Positions 33,710 to 42,433 of a DNA stretch of 64,000 nucleotides are shown here, piece by piece. The translations under genes were made by a program, and so were the position numbers. Source of the stretch: Methylobacterium sp. WL119 (lineage in GTDB: Bacteria > Pseudomonadota > Alphaproteobacteria > Rhizobiales > Beijerinckiaceae); contig NZ_VRUU01000017.1 of assembly GCF_008039875.1 (NCBI RefSeq), positions 1-64,000 on the forward strand, written 5' to 3'. The notes under the pieces are model-generated. The model saw nothing but the letters and a program-made list of their open reading frames with translations. It was not told the origin of the DNA and searched no databases. Numbering within the stretch: the stretch's first letter is position 1; each line of letters begins with the position of its first letter.

Positions 33710-35131
33710 TCACTCCGCCGCGGCGGCCGTCGTCGGCGGCTCGCGCTCGACGGTGCGGAAGTTCTCGAGCTCGGAGAGGAAATTGCGCGCCCACCAATCG
33801 ACATCCTCGCGGGTCATGCGCTCGACCATCGGCTTCCAGCGCTCCAGGCGCTCGCTGCGCGGCATGTACAGGGCCGTCCGGATCGCCTCCGCGACCTCGA
33901 AGCGGTCGTAGGGGTTCACCATCAGCGCTTCGGGCAACTGCCGTGCCGCACCGGCGAATTTTGAGAGCACGAGCACGCCGGGATCGTCCTCGCTCTGGGC
34001 GACGACGTATTCCTTCGCCACGAGATTCATGCCGTCGCGCATCGGCGTCACGAGGCCGACGCGGGCGGCGCGATACAGCCCGGCCAGAACCGGGCGCGGA
34101 TAGGCCTTGGTGACGTACTGGATCGGCGTCCACGCCGGGTCGCCGAGCGCGCCGTTGATCTCGCCGACCGTCTCGTTGACGGTGCGCGAGAGCTGCTCGT
34201 ATTCCGGCACCTCGCTGCGGGACTTCGGCGTGATCTGGATGTAGGTGACGTTGCCGCGCTGGTCGGGGTTCGAGGCGAAGAAGCGCTCCACCGCCTCCAT
34301 CCGCTCGGGCACGCCCTTGGAATAGTCGAGCCGGTCGACGCCGATCAGCAGCTTGCGGGTGCGCAGGCCCGCCATCGTCTCGCGCACCACCTTGTTCGAG
34401 CCCGCCTTCTCCGCCGCGTCCTTGAAGCCGGCGACGTCGATGCCGATCGGGAAGCTGCGGATCCGGGTCCGGCGCCCGTCGACCATCAGCGAGCCGCCGC
34501 CGAGCGGGATCGCCCGCAGGGTGTCGATCAGGTTGCGGGACAGGTTCTGCACGTCCGGGTCGGTCTGCAGGCCGATCAGGTCGTAGTCGGCGATGGCGCG
34601 GAGCAGGTCGTTGCTCGCCGGCAGCGTGTTGAACACGTCGGCGGCCGGCCACGGGATGTGGTGGAAGTAGCCGATCGGGTTGGCGAGGCCGAGGCCGCGA
34701 AGCTCGGCGGCCATCGGCAGCAGGTGGTAGTCGTGGACCCAGATGATGTCGTCGGGCTCGACGAGCTTGGCGAGCGCCCGCGCAAAGATGCGGTTGACGC
34801 GGCAATAGCCGGCGTAGTCCGAGCGCGAGAACGCCCCGAGACCGAGCCGGTAATGCATGATCGGCCACAGCGCCCGGTTGGCGAAGCCGGCGTAGTATTC
34901 CTTGTGATCCTGCGGCGATAGGTCGACCACCGCGTATTGGACGCGGTCCCGATCGATCAGCGTCGGTTCCTCTGAGGGCTCCTCGCTGATGTTGCCGCTC
35001 CACCCGAACCAGAGACCTTCGTAGGCGGTGAAGGCCTCCTTCACGGCGACGGCGAGGCCGCCGGCGGCGACCGCCTTGCCGCCTTCTTCCGGAACCGCAA
35101 CGCGGTTCGATACGATCACAAGGCGTGCCAC
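33710..35131 (-). CDS. otsA: Trehalose-6-phosphate synthase OtsA
   Basis: 473 residues from ATG 35131 ([13 protein letters not shown]). GT20 signatures: the N-terminal [41 protein letters not shown] (UDP-glucose site), and [16 protein letters not shown]. It makes trehalose-6-phosphate from UDP-glucose and glucose-6-phosphate, the first step of osmo- and stress-protectant trehalose. No otsB phosphatase is visible. It is 103 bp upstream of glgX on the same strand, and its promoter region faces the stress operon. Confidence 0.95.
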   Translation of the reverse strand: MARLVIVSNRVAVPEEGGKAVAAGGLAVAVKEAFTAYEGLWFGWSGNISEEPSEEPTLIDRDRVQYAVVDLSPQDHKEYYAGFANRALWPIMHYRLGLGAFSRSDYAGYCRVNRIFARALAKLVEPDDIIWVHDYHLLPMAAELRGLGLANPIGYFHHIPWPAADVFNTLPASNDLLRAIADYDLIGLQTDPDVQNLSRNLIDTLRAIPLGGGSLMVDGRRTRIRSFPIGIDVAGFKDAAEKAGSNKVVRETMAGLRTRKLLIGVDRLDYSKGVPERMEAVERFFASNPDQRGNVTYIQITPKSRSEVPEYEQLSRTVNETVGEINGALGDPAWTPIQYVTKAYPRPVLAGLYRAARVGLVTPMRDGMNLVAKEYVVAQSEDDPGVLVLSKFAGAARQLPEALMVNPYDRFEVAEAIRTALYMPRSERLERWKPMVERMTREDVDWWARNFLSELENFRTVEREPPTTAAAAE

Positions 35132-35479
35132 TCAGGTGGGCTCCGGATCCTCAAGCGCGCCGGCGTGGAACGCGCAACGTCAACGTTTCTTGCCATCGTG
35201 AACGCGCGAGAGGTCGGCGCGATCCGTAGGGTTAGCCAAGCGCGAATGACTGCCGCGGGTCAAGCGATCGTTTGCGGCCGTCACGACGAAATCCGGGGCC
35301 TGTCCCCGCATCCGTCCCCGCCGCGCGGGGCGGCGGAGGCAGGAGCGAACCTTGGCCGATCGCCCCTGAACGGAGGCTGAGCCGCGGATGTGCCGTCGTC
35401 CCCGGAACCCCCGGACGTGGACGATGTTACTCAGGCGAACATCGCCCCGCTAAGACCCCGTGTTCGAAGGAGTCCCCTC
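35132..35479. other. 348-bp divergent noncoding region
   Basis: Separates otsA (minus) from the stress operon (plus). Besides the EcfG-type promoter on the plus strand (35404-35428) and the ribosome site GAAGGAG, no hairpin or riboswitch is apparent. On the otsA side no good sigma70 or EcfG-type sequence was found. Confidence 0.5.
35404..35428 (+). promoter_or_regulatory. EcfG-type general-stress promoter
   Basis: GGAAC (35404-35408), then 17 nt, then GTT (35426-35428). The GGAAC-N16/17-(c)GTT pattern is that of the PhyR/EcfG general stress response promoter in alphaproteobacteria, including Methylobacterium. A start near 35435 would leave a short leader before the ATG at 35480. The four following genes are typical stress/envelope proteins, which supports it. 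Confidence 0.65.
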
Positions 35480-35959
35480 ATGGCCGCGTCCGAGATCCCC
35501 CACCCCGATCCGGCCAAGGCCGCAGCCAGCGAGCAGGCCGAGTGGCGCGGCCTGAAGGGCGACGTCGAGGGGTTGGCCGACGTCGCGGCCGAGCGCGGGC
35601 GCGGCCTGATGGATGCAGCTCGGGTTCAGGCGCAGACCTTCGTCGAGGGCCGCAAGAACGACGCGGCGCAGTCCGTCCACGATCTCGCCAAGACCCTGCG
35701 CGATTCGAGCAAGGACTTCGAGGATCGCCCGAACATCAAGGCGTTCTTCGACAGCGCTGCCGACGGCCTGAGCCAGCTCGGCGGCTCGATCGAGTCGCGC
35801 AGCTTCGCCGACTTCTACGGCGATGCCGAGGCCTTCGCCCGCCGTGCACCGGTCGCGGTCGCGGTAGGAACGTTCGTCGCCGGCTTCATCGCCGCGCGCT
35901 TCATCAAGTCGTCGAGCCTGCCGCCGGAAGGCGACGCCCGCGACAGCTTCCGCGCGTGA
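35480..35959 (+). CDS. Stress-operon membrane-anchored protein
   Basis: 159 residues behind GAAGGAG. Long amphipathic charged helices (residues 1-115) are followed by one C-terminal membrane segment (APVAVAVGTFVAGFIAARFIK). It resembles tail-anchored, DUF883-like stress proteins. First gene of the four-gene set ending at 37605, directly behind the EcfG-type promoter. Confidence 0.7.
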   Translation: MAASEIPHPDPAKAAASEQAEWRGLKGDVEGLADVAAERGRGLMDAARVQAQTFVEGRKNDAAQSVHDLAKTLRDSSKDFEDRPNIKAFFDSAADGLSQLGGSIESRSFADFYGDAEAFARRAPVAVAVGTFVAGFIAARFIKSSSLPPEGDARDSFRA

Positions 35960-35970
35960 GCGGCCCGGCC

Positions 35971-36402
35971 ATGTCGACCGGATCGCAGACCCCACCCCCC
36001 GGCTCCTCCGGTGCGTCGCCCGCCGGCAGCATCCAGAGCCTCATCGGCGACGCGCTGCGCGAGACCAACGACCTCGCCCGCAAGGAGATCGCCCTGTTCC
36101 GCGCCGAGATGGCGCGGAACGTCCGCTCGCTGATCATCGGCATCGTCTGCCTCATGGCTTCGGCGGTCTTCTCCGTCGTCGCCCTGCTCGTGCTGATCGG
36201 CGCCTTCGTGAAATGGCTGGCGACGATCGTCGGCTCGGAATGGCTCTCGGCCCTCATCGTCGGCGGCGTCCTCCTGGTCGTTGCGATCGGGATGGCGCTG
36301 TGGGGACGCAGCGCCCTGTCGTTCTCGACGCTCACGCCCACCCGTACCGGCCGGCAGGTCCGCCAGGACGCCCGCGCCCTTTCCGAGAGAGTGTCCGGAT
36401 GA
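35971..36402 (+). CDS. Phage holin superfamily III-like membrane protein
   Basis: 143 residues from ATG 35971 (a GTG at 35956 overlapping the upstream stop is possible). The helix IGDALRETNDLARKEIALFRAEMARNVRSL is followed by two membrane segments (IIGIVCLMASAVFSVVALLVLIGAF and LIVGGVLLVVAIGMALWG). This is the Phage_holin_3_6/YqjE architecture, found in chromosomal stress operons rather than phages. Its TGA overlaps the next ATG. Confidence 0.75.
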   Translation: MSTGSQTPPPGSSGASPAGSIQSLIGDALRETNDLARKEIALFRAEMARNVRSLIIGIVCLMASAVFSVVALLVLIGAFVKWLATIVGSEWLSALIVGGVLLVVAIGMALWGRSALSFSTLTPTRTGRQVRQDARALSERVSG

Positions 36403-36779
36403 GTTCGATGAACGAGATGGAGCGGGACATCGAGGAGAGCCGCGCGCGCCTCGACGAGACCATCGACCGCATCCAGGGCCGCCTCTCGGTGTCCAGCCTC
36501 GTCGACGAGATGCTCGGCAACGCCCGCCGCGCACCCGCCGTCAGCGGTGCCTACGACGGAGCGCTCGAAGCGGTCCGCCGCAATCCGGTTCCCGTCCTGC
36601 TGATCGCCGCCGGCGTCGGCTGGCTGCTGCATCGGATGTCCCAGGACGCGACGCGCCGCCGGACGCAGGCTTCGGCCGAGCGCGTCCCGGTGCTCAACGA
36701 CGGGGCGGCCCGGGTCTACGATCCGGATCTGCCCACCCGCCAGCCGAAACCCTCGCTGATGGACGAAACCCGCGCCTGA
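36399..36779 (+). CDS. DUF3618 stress protein
   Basis: 126 residues with the DUF3618 signature MERDIEESRARLDETIDRIQGRLS at the N-terminus, then a membrane segment PVPVLLIAAGVGWLLHRM near 75-93. Overlaps the preceding stop by 4 bp (ATGA). Partners in the same operon share a helix-plus-TM design, suggesting a membrane complex. Function unknown. Confidence 0.78.
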   Translation: MSSMNEMERDIEESRARLDETIDRIQGRLSVSSLVDEMLGNARRAPAVSGAYDGALEAVRRNPVPVLLIAAGVGWLLHRMSQDATRRRTQASAERVPVLNDGAARVYDPDLPTRQPKPSLMDETRA

Positions 36780-36834
36780 CGGGCCGCCACCTGCGGACAT
36801 TGCCAGCCGCGTACGAGTTCTGAAGGATCACGCC

Positions 36835-37605
36835 ATGAGCGATACGAGCAAGTCGGCCACGACCGACAACCACCTACCGGACGACCTCGCCCGGGCCGCC
36901 GGCGCGAAGGTCGACCAGGGCCTGCACGCCGCCGGCCTGGACCCGGTCCACCTCGACCCGCATGCGAAGGCGGCCGACCACACCCTGCGGGCGGATCCCA
37001 CGGGCCTCCGCGATCCGATCGGACGGCCCGACGCGTCGCCGCACGATCATCAGGCCGGTCCCGGACCCGATGTCGGCAGCGTCGCCGGTCAGGCTCGCGC
37101 GGCGGCGGGCGATGCGGCGGATCGGGCCGCGGACTTCGCCGATCGCACGCGCGATCGTGCTGCCGACTTGGCCGACGACGTCCGCGATCGCCTCGGCGGT
37201 GCGGCCGACGAGGCCCGCAACTGGGTCTCCGGCGTCCATCGCGACCACATGCGCCGGATCGACGACGCGGTGGTGCGCGGCAGCGACCGGCTCGATCGCG
37301 GTCGCACCGCCGTCGAGCAGTTTGTGACCGAGAACCCGCTGCTGGTCGGCGTCGTCGGCGTCGCTGCGGGCCTGCTTCTCGGCGCGTTGCTCCCGCGTAC
37401 GCGCCAGGAGGACCGCAACATCGGTCCCTATGCCGACGAGGTCCGCGACCAGGGCCTGCGCTACGCCCGCGAGTTCACCAGCCGTGGCCGCGAGTTCGTC
37501 GAGACCGCCCTTGACCCGGACAACATCCAGACCGCGGCGCAGAAGGCCGGCCTCAAGACCGAGCCCACGTATGAGGGCGAAGACCGTACCGCGCACCGGC
37601 TCTGA
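36835..37605 (+). CDS. YqjD/ElaB (DUF883)-like stress protein with a membrane tail
   Basis: 256 residues. The central ~60 residues are an amphipathic repeat of A-D-R-A-A-D-x (heptad-like), and the C-terminal third has ENPLLVGVVGVAAGLLLGALLPRTRQ, the tail motif of YqjD/ElaB/YgaM, which bind ribosomes at the membrane in stationary phase in E. coli. The N-terminal His/Pro/Asp-rich stretch is disordered. Last gene of the stress operon and followed by a strong terminator. Confidence 0.72.
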   Translation: MSDTSKSATTDNHLPDDLARAAGAKVDQGLHAAGLDPVHLDPHAKAADHTLRADPTGLRDPIGRPDASPHDHQAGPGPDVGSVAGQARAAAGDAADRAADFADRTRDRAADLADDVRDRLGGAADEARNWVSGVHRDHMRRIDDAVVRGSDRLDRGRTAVEQFVTENPLLVGVVGVAAGLLLGALLPRTRQEDRNIGPYADEVRDQGLRYAREFTSRGREFVETALDPDNIQTAAQKAGLKTEPTYEGEDRTAHRL

Positions 37606-37630
37606 GCCGGCGCGATCGACCCGATCCGAG

Positions 37631-37663
37631 AGGCGGCACCGCGAGGTGCCGCCTTTCTTCGTT
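37631..37663 (+). terminator. Rho-independent terminator of the stress operon
   Basis: A perfect 10-bp stem, AGGCGGCACC (37631-37640) with GGTGCCGCCT (37645-37654), a GCGA tetraloop (GNRA type), and then TTTCTTCGTT. It is the strongest terminator in the window. Confidence 0.9.
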
Positions 37664-37700
37664 CTCGACCCTCGCGCCGAGAGACGGTAGGCACGCGACC

Positions 37701-38252
37701 ATGAAGACCGCCGATTGCGACATCCTGATCGTTCCGGGCCTGGGCGGCTCGGAAGAGGGCCACTGGCAGGCGCGCTGGGCCGGCCGCATGTCGACCGCCC
37801 GCGTGGTCGAGCAGCAGTCCTGGCATGCGCCCGAGCCCGAGGCCTGGTGCGGCCGCGTCGTCGAGGCGGTCGCGGCCGCGATACGGCCCGTCATCCTCAT
37901 CGCCCACAGCCTCGGCGTCGTCGCCTGCGTCGAGGCGGTGCCGAAGCTTGCCGAAGGACGCGTCGTCGGGGCGCTGTTCGTGGCGCTGCCGGATGTCGAG
38001 GAGACGCCGAACCTGCCCGACAGCGTGCGCGCCTTCGCGCCGCTGCCGCGCGCGCCGCTGCCGTTCCCGTCGCTCTTGGTGGCGAGCCGAACCGATCCGT
38101 ACTGCCGCTACGAGCGCGCGGAGGATTTCGCCGCGGCCTGGGGATCGGCCCTGGTCGACGCCGGCGAATCCGGCCACGTCAACGTCGCGAGCGGCCATGG
38201 GCCGTGGCCCGAGGGGCTGATGCGGCTGGCCGGGTTCATGAAGGATCTTTGA
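37701..38252 (+). CDS. RBBP9/YdeN-like serine hydrolase
   Basis: 183 residues of the small alpha/beta-hydrolase Ser_hydrolase family: DILIVPGLGGSEEGHWQARW at the start, the nucleophile elbow AHSLGV near 70, the acidic SRTDPYCR, and the catalytic His in SGHVNVASGHGPWPEG. It is short and has no lid. Substrate unknown; probable esterase. Placed after the stress-operon terminator with its own ribosome site, so a separate unit. Confidence 0.85.
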   Translation: MKTADCDILIVPGLGGSEEGHWQARWAGRMSTARVVEQQSWHAPEPEAWCGRVVEAVAAAIRPVILIAHSLGVVACVEAVPKLAEGRVVGALFVALPDVEETPNLPDSVRAFAPLPRAPLPFPSLLVASRTDPYCRYERAEDFAAAWGSALVDAGESGHVNVASGHGPWPEGLMRLAGFMKDL

Positions 38253-38352
38253 GCCCGTCGGCTCGATCGCGCCCGGCGGTTAACCTCTCGTTTACCCAAG
38301 CCCGCGCTGATGGGTGCCGGATCACGGGCGATCCGGCCCGCGGGAGATCGAC

Positions 38353-38595
38353 GTGACGCGAAAAGAGCTTCTGGTGCGACTGGACGCCGTGCAGACGGCG
38401 CTGGGCGAGCGCGCCCACACCTCCTTCAACAGCTCGATCTTCGGCGACGCCGCGCTGCTCAAGCGCATCGAGGCGTTCGAGGCCCAGCTCGTGGCCGTGG
38501 AGAAGCCGAAGGTCGCCGACTACACCGGCAACATGTTCACCCGCATCGCGAACCGCCGCAACGTCGAGGCGGTACAGAAGCGCGCGCAATCCTGA
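38353..38595 (+). CDS. Small conserved hypothetical protein
   Basis: 80 residues from GTG 38353 (MTRKELLVRLDAVQTAL) behind GGGAGA; a start at 38314 would lengthen it by 13. The sequence is helical, with a central FNSSIFGDAALLKRIEAFEAQL. It is convergent with the ycjF gene, the stops being 3 bp apart. Function unknown. Confidence 0.6.
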   Translation: MTRKELLVRLDAVQTALGERAHTSFNSSIFGDAALLKRIEAFEAQLVAVEKPKVADYTGNMFTRIANRRNVEAVQKRAQS

Positions 38596-38598
38596 GCA

Positions 38599-39630
38599 TC
38601 ACGGCTTCGGCTCCGGCTCGGCCGGGCGGAGAAGCTCGCCGGCGACAACCGACAGGCGCGGCGGAGCCTCGCGCACGAACGGCAGCGGGCGGCAGACCGC
38701 GAGGGCCGCGAGGCCGAAGCGCGCGGTCATCAGGCCGTTGAGCACGCCCTCGCCGAGCTTGGCCGAGACCCGCGCCGCGATGCCGAGGCCGAGCACCTGC
38801 TGAATCATGCTCTCGCCGACCGCCATTCCGCCAGTGACGGTCAGGTGGGCGAAGGCGGCTCTGGCCAGGCGCAGGAAGCCGAGGAAGCCCGGGCGTCCGC
38901 CGTAGATCGCCGCGATCCGGCGCAGCAGCCGCACGGCGGAATAGATCACGAACGCCACGTCCACGATTGCCCGCGGGCTGAGCGCGGTCACGCCCGAGAC
39001 CTGCTTGGCGGCGGTGGCGATGGCATTGCGCGCCTGCCGGTCCAGCGGGCTCAGCAGCTCGTGCTCGGCGAGGCCGATGCGATCGTCGACGTCGAGGATC
39101 GCGTCGGCGGAAGCCTCGAGCCGCTGCCGGCCCGCCGCCAACGCCGTTCGATCCGCATAGAAGGCGGCGAGATCCCGAACCACCCCCTGCGCCGCACTGT
39201 GATCGCGGGTCGCGATCGCCGCGACGGCGGCCTGGCGCAGGTGCTCGATCTTGCGCTCCCGCCACAGCCCGCGCACCTCGCGCACGATGATCGCCAGGAG
39301 AGCGAGGCCGGCGAGCGCCAGGAGCGCGAGCGCGACGCCGCCGAGCCAGGGCGCCGCCTGGAACAGATCGGCGATCAGCCGCTCGACCGACAAGCCGACC
39401 CCGAGGGAGACGAGGCCGCCCGCGGCCGACAGCAGCAGGCCGCCCCACGGAACGCCGCGCGACTTCGCCACCGGCACGGGCGTGCCGTCGGCGGCGTCGA
39501 GGATCTCGACCGGATCCTCGACGATGCGGACGCCGGTCGGGGCGGCCGGCATCGAAGGGATTCCCTCGACGGCCGGGGGCGCATCGGCGCTGGGGATGCG
39601 GAAGGCGCGCGGGCGCTGGGTCGAGCTCAC
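38599..39630 (-). CDS. YcjF-like (DUF697/TIGR01620) membrane protein
   Basis: 343 residues with an N-terminal hydrophilic arm, two membrane helices near 65-110 (WGGLLLSAAGGLVSLGVGLSVE and APWLGGVALALLALAGLALL), then a DUF697 domain with SPRAIVDVAFVIYSAVRLLRRIAAIYGGRPG. In many Proteobacteria ycjF follows ycjX and both are envelope-stress linked. It is 34 bp downstream of the ycjX-like gene on the same strand. Confidence 0.8.
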   Translation of the reverse strand: MSSTQRPRAFRIPSADAPPAVEGIPSMPAAPTGVRIVEDPVEILDAADGTPVPVAKSRGVPWGGLLLSAAGGLVSLGVGLSVERLIADLFQAAPWLGGVALALLALAGLALLAIIVREVRGLWRERKIEHLRQAAVAAIATRDHSAAQGVVRDLAAFYADRTALAAGRQRLEASADAILDVDDRIGLAEHELLSPLDRQARNAIATAAKQVSGVTALSPRAIVDVAFVIYSAVRLLRRIAAIYGGRPGFLGFLRLARAAFAHLTVTGGMAVGESMIQQVLGLGIAARVSAKLGEGVLNGLMTARFGLAALAVCRPLPFVREAPPRLSVVAGELLRPAEPEPKP

Positions 39631-39664
39631 GGCATCGTCCTCGGGGTTCTCGTCAGAGCCGCCA

Positions 39665-41110
39665 TCACGTCAGCCTGTCGCCGATCAAAAACTGCATGGC
39701 CCGGTCGAGGCGGATCTGCGGCAGGTGGCCCGGACGCCCCAGCGCGTCGGGCTTGATCGATGGCGGGCGGAATCGCGGGAACCGCAGCGAGCCGGGCTCG
39801 ACCGCGCCTTCGAGCACCGCCTCCGGGCGGGCGGGGAGATGGCCTGGGAACACCGCGGCCTCGGCCGTCCCGTCGAACACCTCGTCGCCGACCGTCTCGC
39901 CGGCCTCCGGCGTCCCGGCGACGGCGCGCAGCACGGCGTCGCCGTCGTGGATCGTGGTCTCGCGGGTGGCGCGGACCGACGCCAGGGCCACGGTGCCGAC
40001 ACGGGCGCCGGCGGCCTCCGTCCGGCGCATGGCGCGCGACACCAGCAGGCGCAGCAGCGCTTCGAGCCGATCGTGGCTGGTCTGGTGCAGGTGGTCTGCC
40101 TTCGTCGCGGCGAACATGATCCGGTCGGCCCGCGGTGCGAACAGCCGCGAGAGCAGCGTGTTGCGGCCGATGTTCAGGCTGAGCAGGACGGAATCCAGCG
40201 CCTCCTCCAGCTCCGCCAGCGCCGCCGGCCCGGCATCGACGGCGGCCAGCACGTCGACCAGCACGATCTGTCGGTCGACGCGCTGGAAGTGATCGCGGAA
40301 GAACGGCACGACGACCTTGGCCTTGTAGGCCTCGAAGCGCCGCTCCATCAGCCCGGCGAGCGTGCCCGGCGCGATCGTCTCGGGCAGCTCGTCGAGCGGG
40401 GCGAAGGTCAGGGCCGGCGAGCCGGCGAGGTCGCCCGGCATCAGGAACCGGCCCGGCGGCGTCGTCGCCACCATCTCCGGGCCGGCGCGGAGAGCCGCGA
40501 GATAGGCGGTGAAGGCGGCGCTCGCCCGCTCGGCCACCACCTCGTCTAGAGGCCCCGCCGGATCGAGCCCCCTCAGCATCGCGAGCCACGGCGCGGCCAT
40601 CCCGCCGCGGCCGGCGCGCCGGGTCCCGGCGATGGTCGCCCGCGACCACGCTGTGTAGCTCTGCTCCAGGAGCGCGAGATCGAGCAGCCATTCGCCGGGA
40701 TAGTCGACGACGTCGAGCATCAGCGTGCCCGGGCCGGAGCGCCAGCCGCCGGCGCGCTCGTACTCGATCGCGAGCCGGAACTGGCTGATCCGATCGGTGG
40801 AACGCGGCCAGAGGCGGGACTCCGTCAGCGCCGAGAAATGCTCCTCGAAGGGAAAGCGCGGAACGTCGTCGTCCGGCTGCGGCACGAGGCGGGCGCGGCG
40901 CAGGCGTCCCTCCTGCGCCGGGGCGAAGGCGGGGAGCGCATGGCTCTCGACAAGATGGTGGATGAGGGCGGTTGTGAACACGGTCTTGCCCGAGCGGGCG
41001 AGCCCGGTGACGCCGAGCCGCAGAGTCGGCTGGATCAGGAAGTCGCTCGAAGCTTCCGCGAAGGCCTTGACCGCGGAGCCGGCACGCGCGGCGAAACTCT
41101 GGATGGGCAA
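39665..41110 (-). CDS. YcjX-like P-loop GTPase
   Basis: 481 residues. Start is a TTG at 41110 (LPIQSFAARAG), chosen because no ATG/GTG fits the N-terminus better; its ribosome site is poor. The P-loop GLARSGKTVF is followed by VDYPGEWLLDLALLEQSY, and the nucleotide-base stretch AATKADHLHQ. Members are widespread, membrane-associated via YcjF, and of unclear job. Upstream is the secreted gene at 41209-42330, 98 bp away. Confidence 0.82.
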   Translation of the reverse strand: MPIQSFAARAGSAVKAFAEASSDFLIQPTLRLGVTGLARSGKTVFTTALIHHLVESHALPAFAPAQEGRLRRARLVPQPDDDVPRFPFEEHFSALTESRLWPRSTDRISQFRLAIEYERAGGWRSGPGTLMLDVVDYPGEWLLDLALLEQSYTAWSRATIAGTRRAGRGGMAAPWLAMLRGLDPAGPLDEVVAERASAAFTAYLAALRAGPEMVATTPPGRFLMPGDLAGSPALTFAPLDELPETIAPGTLAGLMERRFEAYKAKVVVPFFRDHFQRVDRQIVLVDVLAAVDAGPAALAELEEALDSVLLSLNIGRNTLLSRLFAPRADRIMFAATKADHLHQTSHDRLEALLRLLVSRAMRRTEAAGARVGTVALASVRATRETTIHDGDAVLRAVAGTPEAGETVGDEVFDGTAEAAVFPGHLPARPEAVLEGAVEPGSLRFPRFRPPSIKPDALGRPGHLPQIRLDRAMQFLIGDRLT

Positions 41111-41208
41111 GGGCGGGCTCGGGGGCTCGGGAAACGCGAAGGGCCAACCGGTCGGCCGTCGCCGCTCAGGTGGCGCGGGGAGGGGGCCGCGACAAGGCTC
41201 GGTGAAGG

Positions 41209-42330
41209 CTACTTGGCCGCATCGGCCGTCGCCGCGGGGGTCGGACCGAGCCGGGCGATCGCCGCCTCCACGAGGGGCGGACCCGCGTGCAACGCGCCGA
41301 GCTCGACCCCCGACATCGCGCGCATGACGGGGGCGAGGTTCGGCAGCGGGCTGCCGTCGGGCGAGAACAGCGCGAGGTCGTCCGTGGCGCGCAGGCCCAC
41401 GCTCCTGGCGATGGCGGCCGCGTAGTTGCCGATCCGGACCTCGTCGTTGCCGCAGAGCGGGGCCGGTGCACGCAGATCCCCCATCGCCAGGCCGGAGACC
41501 ATCATCGGCAACAGGGTCGAATCGGCCACGAGGCGATCCGGCGACGGCACCTTGCGGTCGAGGAGCGCGGCGGGATCGTCCGCCCCGCGCGGGGCCGGAA
41601 ACCGTACGGTCGGCGTCGGCCTGTCGGCGAGGCCGGTCGCGATATCCGCGACGGGTTTCTGCATCGCCCTGGCCTGGATCGACGGGCGCCGGGCCGGATG
41701 GCCGCTCATCCGGGCGAGCGGCGACCAGGGCTGCACCCGCAGGGCGGTGCGCGGCGCCCGCGAGACGCCGCGCCGGGCGCCGCCGGGAAGGTGGCGCGCC
41801 AGGAAGCGGGCCCGAAGCGTGCCCCCGATCCCGCGCGGCGCGAGGGCGGTCGGCTTGGCCCTGGCCGCAAGCGGAGCGGTGGAGACGCCGCAGGAGGCCG
41901 GCGCCCAGCGGCGCACGATCGCCAGGGCCGTGCGGCGTCCATAATCCCGGTAGTATCGCCGGAGCAGCCCGGCCGCGGCGTCGGCGCCGTCCGCCGCGGT
42001 GGCGAAGCCGGTATGCCCCTCGGCGTCGGCACCGATCTCGCCCGACCAGCGCGCGCTCTTGATGCACCAGTAATTGTTGAGCTTGGCGCAGCGTGCGACG
42101 TAGGCCGGCTCGGTGGGTGCCACCTGCGCGACCAGGGCGAGCGAGACCGGCCGAAGCTCGGTACCGGCCTGGCCTCGCCAGTTCGAGACCGCCCGCGCGA
42201 CGTGCTGATAATACGGTGCCGCCTCGACCGACGGCGTTTGCAAGCCGACCGCGTGCGCCCGGAGCGCGTCAACAGACCCTTCGGCCAGCGGCGGCAGCGT
42301 CGTCAGGAGAAGGAGTGCGGCGAGGAGCAC
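41209..42330 (-). CDS. Secreted protein with a muramidase-like/P5-type domain
   Basis: 373 residues; start GTG 42330 is uncertain, and a signal-like hydrophobic segment (LLAALLLLTTLPPLAEG) is at the N-terminus. Residues ~75-150 (CAKLNNYWCIKSARWSGEIGAD...GFATAADGADAAAGLLRRYYRDYGRRTALAIVRRWAPASCG) resemble the NNPGNI-W-G...YG-T-I-RWAP pattern of phage structural protein P5-type lytic domains. The remainder is low complexity with a conserved C-terminal block (SGLAMGDLRAPAPLCGNDEVRIGNYAAAIA). Peptidoglycan-active role is a guess. Confidence 0.5.
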   Translation of the reverse strand: MLLAALLLLTTLPPLAEGSVDALRAHAVGLQTPSVEAAPYYQHVARAVSNWRGQAGTELRPVSLALVAQVAPTEPAYVARCAKLNNYWCIKSARWSGEIGADAEGHTGFATAADGADAAAGLLRRYYRDYGRRTALAIVRRWAPASCGVSTAPLAARAKPTALAPRGIGGTLRARFLARHLPGGARRGVSRAPRTALRVQPWSPLARMSGHPARRPSIQARAMQKPVADIATGLADRPTPTVRFPAPRGADDPAALLDRKVPSPDRLVADSTLLPMMVSGLAMGDLRAPAPLCGNDEVRIGNYAAAIARSVGLRATDDLALFSPDGSPLPNLAPVMRAMSGVELGALHAGPPLVEAAIARLGPTPAATADAAK

Positions 42331-42433
42331 GGGCAGCCGGGAGGAAGCGTTGCGGACGACCAGGAACGGCCGGGGCGCATGGACGGTTCAGTTCGTCGAG
42401 ACGGGTCGCAATGTGGTTTCGGGCGCCGACCGG

